From assembly GCF_028649395.1 (NCBI RefSeq), contig NZ_JAQSUW010000009.1, positions 141,989 through 205,988 of the forward strand: a DNA stretch of 64,000 nt. The letters are read 5' to 3'. Made by a program: the position numbers and the translations under genes. The stretch comes from Pseudomonas sp. Gutcm_11s. Lineage in GTDB: Bacteria > Pseudomonadota > Gammaproteobacteria > Pseudomonadales > Pseudomonadaceae. Below, piece by piece: positions 44,607 through 55,811 of this stretch (its first letter is position 1; every line of letters starts with the position of its first letter). Below the pieces are notes generated by a model, which saw only the letters and a program-made list of their open reading frames with translations, did not search any database and was not told the DNA's origin.

Positions 44607-45120
44607 GTCGGGTTCCTCATCGGTTACATGGCGTGCACGGTGCAGGCTTGAGCGTGTTCTTGTGGTTATGCGGACACTTTACCGGCTCGCAGGCGGTGAC
44701 CGGCGCAGGCGTTTTTGCAAGATGTGTGTCCGCCGCGTCCGCGCTACGGAGAAGAATAGGGCGACAAATGGCTGCGAGCCACGGCGGGCGGGCGCTGCGG
44801 GGGAGTGCGAGTGGGGCTTGGCGGGGCGGCGTACTGGGCGTAGCCGGGAGGCAGGACTTCCGACTTTAACGGCGCATATGGGTGTCGCCAAGCGTTATTC
44901 GTCGAGCCGATAAAAAAGCTTTGTGAGGCAGAAAAAGTTCTTTTTTCTGTCATCCAGATTGGGGTATTAAAAAAGCAGACCGCCGAACCCTGCAGCACAG
45001 GTGGCGGCCCTCGGCCATCACCTTTGCTCGCGTATCCCGCTCCGTTCGGGAGGTGGGCGGTCCTCCGCGGCGGAGCTGTAGAGGCTTCGTCGTCCAGGCC
45101 CCTCGATAAGGTGACCGAGT
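44607..45120. other. Intergenic region upstream of PhoH gene
   Basis: 514 bases without a supported gene. A small AT-only hairpin (CAGAAAAA / TTTTTCTG, 44929-44949) and the AT-rich stretch 44905-44975 stand out and probably contain the phoH promoter. Bases 44980-45115 are GC-rich with several short complementary pieces that would form a structured leader. No molybdenum-cofactor riboswitch pattern was recognised. Confidence 0.5.
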
Positions 45121-46512
45121 ATGGATGATCACGGACGCACCCGCTCCACCCAGCCCACCCTCTACGTCCTCGACACCAACGTCCTGATCCACGATCCCAA
45201 CGCGCTGCTGAATTTCCAGGAACACCACGTCGCCATCCCCATGACCGTGCTGGAGGAGCTGGACAAGCTCAAGACCGGCAAGCACACGGTCGCCGCCGAA
45301 TGTCGCCAGGCGATTCGCCTGATCGACCAGACGCTAGGCGAAGCCACTCCCGAGGAGGTGGAACAGGGAGTACCGATTCGCCGCGGCAAGAACGAGCCCA
45401 AGGGCACTCTGTCGATCCTCATGAGCAAGCGCGCGGAGCCCATTACCTGGCTGCCCGAGCACCTCAACGACAACAAGATCATCAACCAGCTGGTGGAACT
45501 GCAGAGCCGGCGCAGCGGCTCGCCCGTGGTGCTGGTGACCAAGGACATCAACATGCGCCTGAAGGCGCGTGCCTGCGGGATCTCCGCCGAGGACTATCAC
45601 ACCGACCAACTGGTGGACGACGTCAACCTGCTGTCGCGTGGTTACCACAACCTCTCCGGCTCCTTCTGGGACCGCGTGAGCAAGGTCGAGACGCGCCAGG
45701 GCCATGGTCGCACCTGGCACCAGGTACAGCTCACCGACAACCTGCCAGCGGTGCACGTCAACGAGTTCATCGTCGACGAGCAGGGCTTCGTCGGCTGGGT
45801 CAAGGGCATCGAAGGCAGCACGCTGACCATCCTCGACCTGCATCAGGAACCGCTGATGCATCAGGAGGCCTGGGGGCTGCGGCCGCGTGACATATATCAG
45901 GCGCTGGCGCTGTATGCGCTGCTCGATCCGGACATCCACCTGGTCAACCTGTCCGGCGCCGCCGGCTCGGGCAAGACCATCCTGGCGCTCGCCGCGGCCA
46001 TCGAGCAGACCATGGTCAGCAAGCGCTACCGACGCATCATCGCCACCCGCAGCGTGCAGGGGCTGGACGAGGACATCGGCTTCCTGCCCGGCACCGAGGC
46101 GGAGAAGATGGAGCCCTGGCTGGGCGCCATCACCGACAACCTGGAGGCACTGCATTCGGACGACGAGAGCACCCACGGCAGCGTCGACTACATCCTGCAA
46201 AAGGTCCCGCTGCAGTTCAAATCGCTCAACTACATCCGCGGTCGCAGTTTCCAGCACAGCCTGATCCTGATCGACGAGTGCCAGAACCTCACCCCGCACC
46301 AGATGAAGACCATCATCACCCGCGCCGGTACGGGCTCCAAGGTGATCTGCCTGGGCAACCTGGCGCAGATCGACACGCCTTACCTGTCCGCCACCAGTTC
46401 GGGTCTGACCTACCTCACCGAACGCTTCAAGGACTTTGAGCACGGCGTGCACGTTACCCTGCAAGGGGTACCGCGCTCGGTGCTGGCCGAGTACGCCGAA
46501 GCGCACATGTGA
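45121..46512 (+). CDS. PIN-PhoH fusion protein (PhoH2 type)
   Basis: A 463-residue fusion. The N-terminal PIN nuclease-like domain has acidic residues in '[15 protein letters not shown]' (residues 16-30), 'VLEELDKLK' and '[11 protein letters not shown]'. The C-terminal PhoH ATPase has Walker A '[15 protein letters not shown]' near 279-293 and Walker B '[14 protein letters not shown]'. PhoH2 proteins are studied as RNA helicase/ribonucleases. AGGTGA precedes the ATG. It lies just before moaCDE but is separated by a hairpin and a promoter. Confidence 0.95.
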   Translation: MDDHGRTRSTQPTLYVLDTNVLIHDPNALLNFQEHHVAIPMTVLEELDKLKTGKHTVAAECRQAIRLIDQTLGEATPEEVEQGVPIRRGKNEPKGTLSILMSKRAEPITWLPEHLNDNKIINQLVELQSRRSGSPVVLVTKDINMRLKARACGISAEDYHTDQLVDDVNLLSRGYHNLSGSFWDRVSKVETRQGHGRTWHQVQLTDNLPAVHVNEFIVDEQGFVGWVKGIEGSTLTILDLHQEPLMHQEAWGLRPRDIYQALALYALLDPDIHLVNLSGAAGSGKTILALAAAIEQTMVSKRYRRIIATRSVQGLDEDIGFLPGTEAEKMEPWLGAITDNLEALHSDDESTHGSVDYILQKVPLQFKSLNYIRGRSFQHSLILIDECQNLTPHQMKTIITRAGTGSKVICLGNLAQIDTPYLSATSSGLTYLTERFKDFEHGVHVTLQGVPRSVLAEYAEAHM

Positions 46513-46521
46513 TGCCACTCG

Positions 46522-46543
46522 GCGGGCGGCTGCGGCCGCCCGC
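46522..46543 (+). terminator. GC-rich hairpin after phoH
   Basis: GCGGGCGGC / GCCGCCCGC, a perfect 9-bp stem with a TGCG loop, begins 9 bases after the PhoH stop. There is no T-run, so it is probably a transcript 3' end or attenuator-like barrier rather than a strong terminator. Confidence 0.45.
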
Positions 46544-46571
46544 TGACCAACCACCCGATAAGTTGTATACA
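46543..46571 (+). promoter_or_regulatory. Likely sigma-70 promoter of moaCDE
   Basis: CTGACC (46543-46548), 17 bases, then TATACA (46566-46571) matches -35/-10 spacing. The -10 lies inside a 10-base palindrome TTGTATACAA (46563-46572) that could also be a GntR-type operator. It lies 49 bases before the moaC start. Confidence 0.5.
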
Positions 46572-46619
46572 ATCCCTCGACCGGTGCCGCGCGTGCGGCA
46601 CCACCGAGGAGATTTTGCT

Positions 46620-47111
46620 GTGCTGACTCATCTCGATTCCCAAGGCCGCGCCAACATGGTGGATGTGACCGACAAGGCGGTGACCTCCCGCGAGGCCGTG
46701 GCCGAAGCCCGTGTGCGCATGCTGCCCGCGACCCTGGCGATGATCGCCGACGGCAGCCACCCCAAGGGCGACGTGTTCGCCGTGGCGCGCATCGCCGGCA
46801 TCCAGGCAGCGAAGAAGACCCACGAGCTGATCCCGCTGTGCCATCCGCTGCTGCTGACCAGCGTCAAGGTCGAGCTGGAGGCCGAGGGCGTCGACTGCGT
46901 GCGCATCCAGGCACGCTGCAAGCTGGCCGGGCAGACCGGGGTGGAGATGGAGGCGCTGACCGCCGCCAGCGTTGCCGCGCTGACCATCTACGACATGTGC
47001 AAGGCCGTGGACCGGGGCATCGTCATCGAGGCCGTGCGCCTGCTGGAGAAGTCCGGTGGCAAGAGTGGCGACTACCGCCTGGACTCCCACGAGGTAGGGC
47101 GTCTGACATGA
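46620..47111 (+). CDS. moaC: Cyclic pyranopterin monophosphate synthase MoaC
   Basis: Starts at GTG 46620 (GAGGAG 8 bases upstream), 163 residues. Family motifs '[20 protein letters not shown]' near residues 65-85 and '[20 protein letters not shown]' near 112-132 hold the active-site residues. With MoaA it converts GTP to cyclic pyranopterin monophosphate for molybdenum cofactor. moaA is not in the window. ATGA overlap with moaD. Confidence 0.97.
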   Translation: MLTHLDSQGRANMVDVTDKAVTSREAVAEARVRMLPATLAMIADGSHPKGDVFAVARIAGIQAAKKTHELIPLCHPLLLTSVKVELEAEGVDCVRIQARCKLAGQTGVEMEALTAASVAALTIYDMCKAVDRGIVIEAVRLLEKSGGKSGDYRLDSHEVGRLT

Positions 47112-47353
47112 TCCGCGTACAGTATTTCGCCCGTTACCGCGAGGTGCTGGGCATCGACGGCGAGCAGTTGCAGCGCGCCGCGCTGGGCAATCTCGATCAG
47201 CTGCGCGAGCACCTGCTCAGCCGCGGCGGCGTGTGGCAGGTGCTGGCCGAGCAGAACCTGATGTGCGCGCGCAATCAGGAGCTGTGCAGCCTGGACACCG
47301 AACTGGCCGACGGTGACGAAGTGGCCTTCTTCCCTACAGTCACTGGTGGTTGA
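47108..47353 (+). CDS. moaD: Molybdopterin synthase small subunit MoaD
   Basis: An 81-residue ubiquitin-fold protein ending in the diagnostic Gly-Gly (FFPTVTGG), whose C-terminus is thiocarboxylated to supply sulfur for molybdopterin. It overlaps moaC by 4 bases and is separated from moaE by 1 base, so the three form one operon. Confidence 0.95.
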   Translation: MIRVQYFARYREVLGIDGEQLQRAALGNLDQLREHLLSRGGVWQVLAEQNLMCARNQELCSLDTELADGDEVAFFPTVTGG

Positions 47354-47354
47354 G

Positions 47355-47807
47355 ATGAGCGTCCGGGTGCAGGTCGAAGCCTTCGATCCGGGTGTCGAGG
47401 TCAATGCGCTGCATGCCGCCAACCTGGGCATCGGCGCAGTGGCCAGCTTCGTCGGCTACGTGCGCGACTACAACGATGGCCAGGACGTGCGTGGCATGTT
47501 CCTCGAACACTATCCGGGCATGACCGAGAAGGCTCTGGAGAAGATTGTCGCCGAGGCTGAGCAGCGCTGGCCGCTGCTGCGGGTCGAGGTATTGCATCGG
47601 GTCGGCGCGCTACAGCCGGGTGAGCCGATCGTCTTCGTCGGCACCGCCAGTGCCCATCGCCAGGCGGCATTCGACGCCTGCAATTTCATCATGGACTACC
47701 TGAAGACCCGCGCGCCGTTCTGGAAAAAGGAAGACACGCCGGACGGCCCGCGCTGGGTCGAAGGGCGGGCCAGCGACCAGGCCGCCGTGGAGCGCTGGCG
47801 CAGCTGA
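47355..47807 (+). CDS. moaE: Molybdopterin synthase catalytic subunit MoaE
   Basis: A 150-residue protein with MoaE marks 'GAVASFVGYVRDYNDG' (residues 27-42), 'LEHYPGMTEKAL' and 'APFWKKEDTPDGPRWVEG' near 118-135, where the first Lys is the catalytic one. It assembles with MoaD into the molybdopterin synthase heterotetramer. Last gene of the moaCDE run. Confidence 0.97.
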   Translation: MSVRVQVEAFDPGVEVNALHAANLGIGAVASFVGYVRDYNDGQDVRGMFLEHYPGMTEKALEKIVAEAEQRWPLLRVEVLHRVGALQPGEPIVFVGTASAHRQAAFDACNFIMDYLKTRAPFWKKEDTPDGPRWVEGRASDQAAVERWRS

Positions 47808-47820
47808 GTGTCCTGAGGAT

Positions 47821-47994
47821 TCAGGCCGGCAGCTGCAGCGCCTCGTAAACCCGCAGGACAATCGGCATCAGGGTGACCAGCACGCCGGCGCCCATCAGGC
47901 GTATGCCCCATTCGTGTTCGCGGTAGTTGAAGCCGAAGCCCAGCAGCAGGAAGCCGGCAATCAGCAGCACCAGCATGATGTGGAGTGTGTCCAT
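47821..47994 (-). CDS. Small membrane protein, unknown
   Basis: A 57-residue protein with two hydrophobic helices (about 5-23 and 31-50) separated by FNYREHEWGIR. GGAG lies 10 bases before the ATG and the codon bias fits the host, supporting a real gene despite its size. It is convergent with moaE. No domain recognised. Confidence 0.55.
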   Translation of the reverse strand: MDTLHIMLVLLIAGFLLLGFGFNYREHEWGIRLMGAGVLVTLMPIVLRVYEALQLPA

Positions 47995-48331
47995 CCAGGC
48001 GTTCTCCCCTTGTTTTCCTTCAGCGTAGACGCCTTAGCCGCAGCGCGGACTGATCCAGGGCAAGGCGGAATGCTGTCTGTTCGCCGCCGGCTGGGCGCGG
48101 AAATGTCGAGTGTTGCCCTTCGGCTGCAAGCTTCCAGGCGGTCCTGCATCGGCGGGTTCGAGGAGATTGACGATGTGTACATTAAAGTCCGGTATGGATT
48201 TATAAGTACAAATCAGTGTCGTCAACCTGCCAGGCGCGCCGAGATCCATCGTCGGTCCGCGCCGGTGCTTCTCGCTTCTGCCGATAACCAGCCCACCAGC
48301 ATCCAGAGTGGGCGCACCTGGGAGTCACACC
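47995..48331. other. Intergenic region before binding-protein gene
   Basis: 337 bases without a supported gene. An AT-rich stretch (48165-48215, including TTGACG at 48165) probably holds the promoter of the gene at 48332. Nothing else recognised. Confidence 0.5.
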
Positions 48332-49108
48332 ATGAAGAAAATCGCACTGCTGGGCGCGCTTGCCCTGAGCCTGATGGCATCCAGCCTGTTCGCCGCCGAC
48401 AAGCCGCTGCGCCTGGGCATCGAGGCCGCCTATCCGCCGTTCGCCTTCAAGCAGGCCGATGGCTCCATCGCCGGCTTCGACGTGGATATCGGCAATGCCC
48501 TGTGCGCCGAGATGAAGGTGCAGTGCCAGTGGGTGGAGCAGGAGTTCGACGGCCTGATTCCCTCGCTCAAGGTGCGCAAGGTGGACGCCGTGCTGTCGTC
48601 GATGACCATCACCGACGAGCGCCGCAAGTCGGTGGATTTCACCGGCAAGTACTACTACAGCCCGGCGCGCCTGACGATGAAGGAAGGTGCGCAGGTCAGC
48701 GACGACTTCTCCAGCCTCAAGGGCAAGCGCATCGCCGTGCAGCGCGCCACCACCACCGACCGTTTCGCCACCGAGGTGCTGGCGCCCAAGGGTGTGGAAG
48801 TGGTGCGCTACAGCTCGCAGAACGAGATCTACCTGGACCTGGTTTCCGGCCGCCTCGACGGTACCCTGGCCGACGCCATCCCGGTCGATGAGGGCTTCCT
48901 CAAGACCGAGCAGGGTAAGGGCTTCGCCTTCGTCGGCCCGGCGTTCACCGACCCGGCCTACTTCGGCGAGGGCGCCGGCATCGCCGTGCGCAAGGGCGAC
49001 CAGGCGCTGCTCGACAAGCTCAACGTCGCCATCCTGGCGCTGCGCGCCAGCGGCGAGTACCAGAAGATCCAGGGCAAGTATTTCAGCTTCGATATCTACG
49101 GCGAGTAA
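48332..49108 (+). CDS. Basic amino acid-type periplasmic binding protein (LAO/ArgT-like)
   Basis: ATG 48332 with GGGAG upstream gives 258 residues. Signal peptide to about residue 21, then an SBP_bac_3 domain with '[20 protein letters not shown]' and '[10 protein letters not shown]', typical of lysine/arginine/ornithine or histidine binding proteins. No ABC permease or ATPase lies beside it; it stands at the head of the D-arginine region. A strong terminator follows. Confidence 0.9.
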   Translation: MKKIALLGALALSLMASSLFAADKPLRLGIEAAYPPFAFKQADGSIAGFDVDIGNALCAEMKVQCQWVEQEFDGLIPSLKVRKVDAVLSSMTITDERRKSVDFTGKYYYSPARLTMKEGAQVSDDFSSLKGKRIAVQRATTTDRFATEVLAPKGVEVVRYSSQNEIYLDLVSGRLDGTLADAIPVDEGFLKTEQGKGFAFVGPAFTDPAYFGEGAGIAVRKGDQALLDKLNVAILALRASGEYQKIQGKYFSFDIYGE

Positions 49109-49121
49109 CCGCTACGCCGTG

Positions 49122-49150
49122 AAAGAGCCGCGCACCGCGCGGCTTTTTTG
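49122..49150 (+). terminator. Intrinsic terminator
   Basis: AGCCGCGC / GCGCGGCT stem with a 3-nt loop, followed by six T residues, 14 bases after the binding-protein stop. Confidence 0.92.
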
Positions 49151-49219
49151 TGCCTGACAGGCGGCCCCGAAGAACCTCTCCTAGTATGCAGATACGTTGC
49201 CTTGGGGGAGGGATGGGGT

Positions 49220-50554
49220 ATGGCTGAGGCCGGCAAGAAAATGGGTTTGATGGGGCTGACCACCCTGGTGGCGGTGAACATGATGGGCTCGGGCATCATC
49301 ATGCTGCCGTCGAGCATGGCGCAGCTGGGGGCTGTGTCACTGCTGTCCTGGGTGATCACGGCAGTGGGGTCGATGGCCATCGCCTACTGCTTCGCCCAGT
49401 GCGGCATCTACTGCACGCGTCCCGGCGGCATGTCGGCCTATACCGAGGAGGCCCACGGCAAGTCGGCCTTCTTCCTCTGCTCGTACCTGTACTTCCTGTC
49501 GCTGGCCATCGGCAACGTGGCCATCGCCATCTCCGCGGTGGGCTACCTGACGCCCTTCTTCCCCTGGCTGGGCAGTGGCGCGATTCCCCTGTTCGTCGGT
49601 GCGGTGGGGCTGATCTGGCTGACCTCGCTGGCCAACCTAGGTGGGCCGAAGGTCACCGGGCGCATTGGTGCGGTGACGGTCTGGGGCGTGATCATCCCGG
49701 TGGCCGGCCTGTCGCTGATCGGCTGGTTCTGGTTCGACGCCGAGGTCTTCGGCCAGGCCTGGAACCCGCATGAAATCTCGGTCAGCTCGGCCATCGCGCA
49801 GAGCATTCCGCTGACCCTCTGGGCTTTTCTCGGCATGGAGTCGGCGGCGCAGAACTCCGAGGCGGTGGAGAACCCGCAGCGCAACGTGCCGTTGGCCTGC
49901 CTGCTGGGCACGCTGGGGGCGGCGGTGATCTACGTCCTGTCCACCTCGGTGATCATGGGCATAGTGCCCAACGCCGAGCTGGCCAACTCCAGCGCACCCT
50001 TCGCCCTGGTGTACGCGCAGATGTTCAACGGCTGGGTCGGCAACATCATCATGGCTCTGGCGGTGATGGCCTGCGTCGGCTCGCTGCTGGGCTGGCAGTT
50101 CACGTTGGCGCAGACCGCCAAGGTGACCGCCGATCAGCATCTGTTCCCGCGCTTCTATGCCCGCGTGACGCTGCTCGGCGCACCCATCGCCGGGTTGATC
50201 GCCAACGCCGTGCTGCAGTCCGGCATGGCCCTGTCGACCATCTCGCCGAACGCCTCCGAGCAGTTCGGCAAGCTGGTAAACCTGGCCGCGGTGACCAACG
50301 TGATTCCCTACATCACCGCGCTCTCCGGCCTGCTGATCATCATGCAGAAGGCCGGCGTGGCGAAGTCGGTGGAGTACCGCAACATGCTGATCCTGGCGGT
50401 GGCCATGGCCTACAGCTTCTACGCCCTGTATGCGTCGGGCACCGAGGCGGTGTTCGGCGGCATGATCGTCACCGCCGTGGGCTACCTGCTGTTCGGCTAC
50501 ATCGCCGACCGGCTGCTGGAGCAGCGAAGCACGCTGAAGGAGGACGCATCATGA
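49220..50554 (+). CDS. APC-family antiporter (PotE/CadB type)
   Basis: ATG 49220 is in frame behind a G-rich ribosome binding site and gives 444 residues with about twelve helices. 'VNMMGSGIIMLPSSMAQLG' near residues 19-37 is the substrate-binding GSGI region of amino acid/polyamine antiporters such as PotE and CadB. It probably exchanges a basic amino acid with a polyamine or agmatine-like product. The ATGA overlap with the next gene shows they form one operon. Confidence 0.9.
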   Translation: MAEAGKKMGLMGLTTLVAVNMMGSGIIMLPSSMAQLGAVSLLSWVITAVGSMAIAYCFAQCGIYCTRPGGMSAYTEEAHGKSAFFLCSYLYFLSLAIGNVAIAISAVGYLTPFFPWLGSGAIPLFVGAVGLIWLTSLANLGGPKVTGRIGAVTVWGVIIPVAGLSLIGWFWFDAEVFGQAWNPHEISVSSAIAQSIPLTLWAFLGMESAAQNSEAVENPQRNVPLACLLGTLGAAVIYVLSTSVIMGIVPNAELANSSAPFALVYAQMFNGWVGNIIMALAVMACVGSLLGWQFTLAQTAKVTADQHLFPRFYARVTLLGAPIAGLIANAVLQSGMALSTISPNASEQFGKLVNLAAVTNVIPYITALSGLLIIMQKAGVAKSVEYRNMLILAVAMAYSFYALYASGTEAVFGGMIVTAVGYLLFGYIADRLLEQRSTLKEDAS

Positions 50555-51456
50555 GGCGGCTTGCCTGGATGCTGGCGTGGCTGCTGGCCCAGCCGCTGGC
50601 GGCGCAGACCCTCGAGCAGATCCGCGCCAGCCAGCGCATCACCCTCGGCTATCTGCCGAACATGGCGCCGTTTTCGGTGAGCAACGGCGAGGAGCCGCAG
50701 GGCTACGCGATCGAGCTGTGCCAGCGGGTGACCGAGCGCCTGCGCCGCGAGCCTGGCCTGGCCCAACTGCAGGTGCGCTACCAGGCGCTGAAGGGGCAGG
50801 AGATCCTGCCGGCGCTGCAGCGTGGCGAGGTGGACCTGATGTGCAGCGCCCTGGTGGAGACGCTGGAGCGACGCAAGTGGGTGAACTTCTCGCTGCCGAT
50901 CTACCCGGCCGGTCGCGGTGTGCTGGTGCGTGCCGATGCCTCGCCCAGCCTGCTGGCGGTGCTCAATGGCCAGGCGGTGCATACCGGGCCGCAATGGCGC
51001 GCCACCATCAATCGCGGGCTGAGCAAGCAGCGCTTCGCGGTGATCGGCGGCAGCACCGCCGAGGACTGGGTGCGCAACAAGCTGCGCCTGTTTGGCGTGC
51101 TGGCCACCGTGGTGCCGGTGCAGGGCATGGACGAGGGTGTGGAACTGGTGGCCAGCGGTGGCGCCGATGCCTTCTTCGCCGACCGGGTAGTGTTGCTCAA
51201 CCGCGCGGCGCGCAACGCCCATGCACAGGAGCTGCAGGTACTGGACAAGTCGTTCGAGCTGGAGCCGGTGGGCCTGGTCATGCCGCGGGGTGACGATGCG
51301 CTGCGCCTGCTGGTGGACAGTGAACTGAGCCTGATCTATCGCAGCGGCGAGATCGAGTGGCTGTATCGCCGCTACTTCGGCGAGCCGAGTGCGCAGGTGC
51401 GCCAGCTGTTCCAGGCCTACACGCGCCCGGAAGGGCGGGTCACGCCTCGCCCTTGA
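50551..51456 (+). CDS. Periplasmic solute-binding protein, family 3
   Basis: A 301-residue exported protein: signal peptide to about AAQ at residue 19, then an SBP_bac_3 domain ('ITLGYLPNMAPFSVSNGEEP', 'GYAIELCQRV'). It is co-translated with the antiporter. A similar binding-protein gene stands beside dauR in P. aeruginosa. Its 3' end overlaps the convergent dauR by 17 bases. Confidence 0.88.
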   Translation: MRRLAWMLAWLLAQPLAAQTLEQIRASQRITLGYLPNMAPFSVSNGEEPQGYAIELCQRVTERLRREPGLAQLQVRYQALKGQEILPALQRGEVDLMCSALVETLERRKWVNFSLPIYPAGRGVLVRADASPSLLAVLNGQAVHTGPQWRATINRGLSKQRFAVIGGSTAEDWVRNKLRLFGVLATVVPVQGMDEGVELVASGGADAFFADRVVLLNRAARNAHAQELQVLDKSFELEPVGLVMPRGDDALRLLVDSELSLIYRSGEIEWLYRRYFGEPSAQVRQLFQAYTRPEGRVTPRP

Positions 51457-52060
51457 TCTCCTTGAGGTGCTTGTACACCGTGGCGCGGCCCATGTTCAGC
51501 ACGTTGGCGATGTAGTTCGCCGCGCTCTTGCCCTTGAACGCGCCCTCGGCATGCAGGGCCTCGACCAGCTCGCGCTTGTGCTCGCGGGTCAGCAGGTTGA
51601 GGCCGAGCTGGCGCTGCTGCAGCCAGGCATGCAGGAAGGTGTTGATGCGCTCCTGCCAGTCATCGCGGAACAGCGCATCGGGCTGCGGGATCACCTTGCT
51701 CGCCGAGAGCAGCAGGTCGAGCGCCTGCTTGGCACTCTCCAGCATGGAGATGTTGAAGTTCAGGCACAGCACGGCGACGGGCGTGCCGCCGGCGTCGCGC
51801 AGTACGGTGCTGACCGAGCGGATCTTCTGTCCATCCCAGTTGAGCTTCTCGTAGGGGCCGATGTTGCGCTCGCCGTTGTCGCCATCGAGCATGTCCTCCA
51901 GCGCCGCGTCGTCGCCGACCGCACGCTTGGAGATGTTGTTGGCGATGTGGTCGATCTTCTGTGTGCGCAGGTCGTGCAGCACCACCTCGACGTGGGGGAA
52001 GAACAGGGTGGCGACGGCGTCGGCGATGGCGCGGAAGCTGTCGAGGTCGGCGGCGGGCAT
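51440..52060 (-). CDS. dauR: YheO-type PAS/HTH regulator of D-arginine catabolism
   Basis: With ATG 52060 (GGAG 8 bases upstream) it has 206 residues. The N-terminal YheO-like PAS domain ('ATLFFPHVEVVLHDLRTQKI') is followed by a C-terminal helix-turn-helix ('AANYIANVLNMGRATVYKHL'). DauR represses the dauBAR operon in P. aeruginosa and is relieved by arginine. It is the last gene of the dauB-dauA-dauR run on the minus strand. Confidence 0.9.
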   Translation of the reverse strand: MPAADLDSFRAIADAVATLFFPHVEVVLHDLRTQKIDHIANNISKRAVGDDAALEDMLDGDNGERNIGPYEKLNWDGQKIRSVSTVLRDAGGTPVAVLCLNFNISMLESAKQALDLLLSASKVIPQPDALFRDDWQERINTFLHAWLQQRQLGLNLLTREHKRELVEALHAEGAFKGKSAANYIANVLNMGRATVYKHLKEIKGEA

Positions 52061-52113
52061 GCAGTAACTCCGGTTGAGCGCCCCGAGCGGGGCGCTGCGA
52101 GTGTGCCGCAAAC

Positions 52114-54189
<2,076 letters not shown>

Positions 54190-54201
54190 TTAAACTATTT
54201 T

Positions 54202-54214
54202 GTCCATGTTGGAC
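54202..54214. promoter_or_regulatory. Inverted repeat upstream of dauB, candidate DauR site
   Basis: GTCCA-tgt-TGGAC, a 5-3-5 inverted repeat within an AT-rich stretch 25-40 bases before the dauB start. Position suits a repressor site; DauR binding is inferred. Confidence 0.4.
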
Positions 54215-54347
54215 TTTAATGTTTATTTCGGCAACCGCGAGCCGGCCGAATGGCGCCTGGCTGAAAGCGCTTGTCGCTCAGGCCGTCTGAGGCTCACGTA
54301 ATGAGCCGAGCAGCGTGTCCGGCAGCGCATTGGCAAAGCAGCGCATC

Positions 54348-55544
54348 TCAGATGGTGCCGCTGGCCTTCAGCGCGGCGATGCCTTCGGCGCTGTAGCCCA
54401 GCTCGCCCAGTACCTGGACGTTGTGCTCACCCAGTTGCGGGCCGGTCCATTCCACGCTGCCCGGCGTCTCGCTCAGTTTGGGCACGATGCCGGGCATCTT
54501 GAATGGCTTGCCATCCGGCAGCTTGGCCGAGAGGAACATCTCGCGGGCGAGGAATTGCGGGTCCTTGAACATGTCTTCGGCGGAATAGATGCGGCTGGCC
54601 GGCACTTCGGCGCGCACCAGGGTGGCTTCCACTTCGTTCAGCGGCAGGCTGGCGGTCCAGCGGTCGATCACCCCGTAGAGTTCGTCACGGCGGGTATCGC
54701 GTCCGGCGTTGTCGGCCAACGCTGGATCGCTCGCCAAGTCCTCTCTATCTATAGCGCGCATAAAGCGCTGGAAGATCGCATCGCCATTGGCGCCGATCTG
54801 GATATGTTTGCCGTCGGCGCAGGTGTGGATGGAGGAGGGCGTGATACCGGGCATGATGTTGCCGGTGCGCTCGCGGATGAAGCCGAACACGTCGAACTCC
54901 GGCACCATCGACTCCATCATGGCGAAGATCGCCTCGTACAGCGCCACGTCCACCACCTGACCCTGGCCGCCGTTGACCTCGCGATGACGCAGCGCCATCA
55001 GTGCGCCAATCACGCCCCACAGGGCGGCGATGGAGTCGCCGATGCTGATGCCGGTGCGCACCGGCGGGCGGTCTTCGAAGCCGGTGATGTAGCGCAACCC
55101 GCCCATCGATTCGCCCACCGCGCCAAAGCCCGGCTGGTCCTTCAACGGCCCGCTCTGGCCGAAGCCGGACAGGCGCACCATCACCAGCTTGGGATTCAGT
55201 GCGTGCAGCACGTCCCAGCCCAGGCCGAGCTTCTCCAGCACGCCGGGGCGGAAGTTCTCGATCAGGATGTCCGCCTCGGCCAGCAGCTTCTTCAGCACCT
55301 CACGGCCTTCCTCGTGCTTGAGGTTGAGGGTGATCGAGCGCTTGTTGCGTGCCTGCACGAACCACCACAGCGAAGTGCCCTCGTACAGCTTGCGCCACTT
55401 GCGCAGCGGATCACCGCCATCCGGCGACTCGACCTTGACCACCTCGGCACCGAACTCCGCGCAGATGCGCGAAGCGAAGGGGCCGGCGATCAGGGTGCCG
55501 AGTTCGACCACTTTCAGGCCGGCGAGGGGTTTGCTGGGGATCAT
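54348..55544 (-). CDS. Class III CoA-transferase (CaiB/BaiF family)
   Basis: ATG 55544 (AGGAG 6 bases upstream) gives 398 residues. 'LAGLKVVELGTLIAGPFASR' near the N-terminus and 'LIENFRPGVLEKLGLGWDVL' near 90-110 are family marks; the catalytic Asp is probably in 'QPGFGAVGESMGGLRY' surroundings or the following turn. It moves CoA between carboxylic acids. No dehydrogenase, lyase or hydratase sits beside it, so the substrate is open. Confidence 0.9.
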   Translation of the reverse strand: MIPSKPLAGLKVVELGTLIAGPFASRICAEFGAEVVKVESPDGGDPLRKWRKLYEGTSLWWFVQARNKRSITLNLKHEEGREVLKKLLAEADILIENFRPGVLEKLGLGWDVLHALNPKLVMVRLSGFGQSGPLKDQPGFGAVGESMGGLRYITGFEDRPPVRTGISIGDSIAALWGVIGALMALRHREVNGGQGQVVDVALYEAIFAMMESMVPEFDVFGFIRERTGNIMPGITPSSIHTCADGKHIQIGANGDAIFQRFMRAIDREDLASDPALADNAGRDTRRDELYGVIDRWTASLPLNEVEATLVRAEVPASRIYSAEDMFKDPQFLAREMFLSAKLPDGKPFKMPGIVPKLSETPGSVEWTGPQLGEHNVQVLGELGYSAEGIAALKASGTI

Positions 55545-55760
55545 CGTGACTCCTGTTGGGCTCGACCTGATTGGTGCGGTCCGTGGGCTTTCGTCGGGGG
55601 AGTATCTGCGGTTAAATCGCCGGGCGAAAGGATGCGCGCTCCCTCTCTGGCCTGGAAGGCTTTCCCCTCCTGTTGCCCATACCCGCAAACCCTTTCCCGT
55701 GGAGGTCATTCGACCTGCTCCCGGTGCGCCTGCGCGCCTGTCATACGTGCGTTTTAAAAT

Positions 55761-55793
55761 ATTACATGTGATTAGTTGATTCATTACATGTGA
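55761..55793 (+). promoter_or_regulatory. Two 11-bp direct repeats upstream of the PspA/flotillin operon
   Basis: ATTACATGTGA occurs at 55761-55771 and 55783-55793, exactly 22 bp (two helix turns) apart; each contains the palindrome ACATGT. A -10-like TAAAAT (55755-55760) stands just before the first copy. The layout suggests a dimeric regulator binding one face of the helix; the regulator is unknown. Confidence 0.5.
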
Positions 55794-55811
55794 GTGCCTA
55801 ATCTCTCGCTC

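Noticed and set aside
44980..45120. Possible molybdenum cofactor riboswitch upstream of phoH/moa
   Set aside because: Short complementary pieces exist, but the known motif elements were not recognised and the first downstream gene is PhoH, not moaA.
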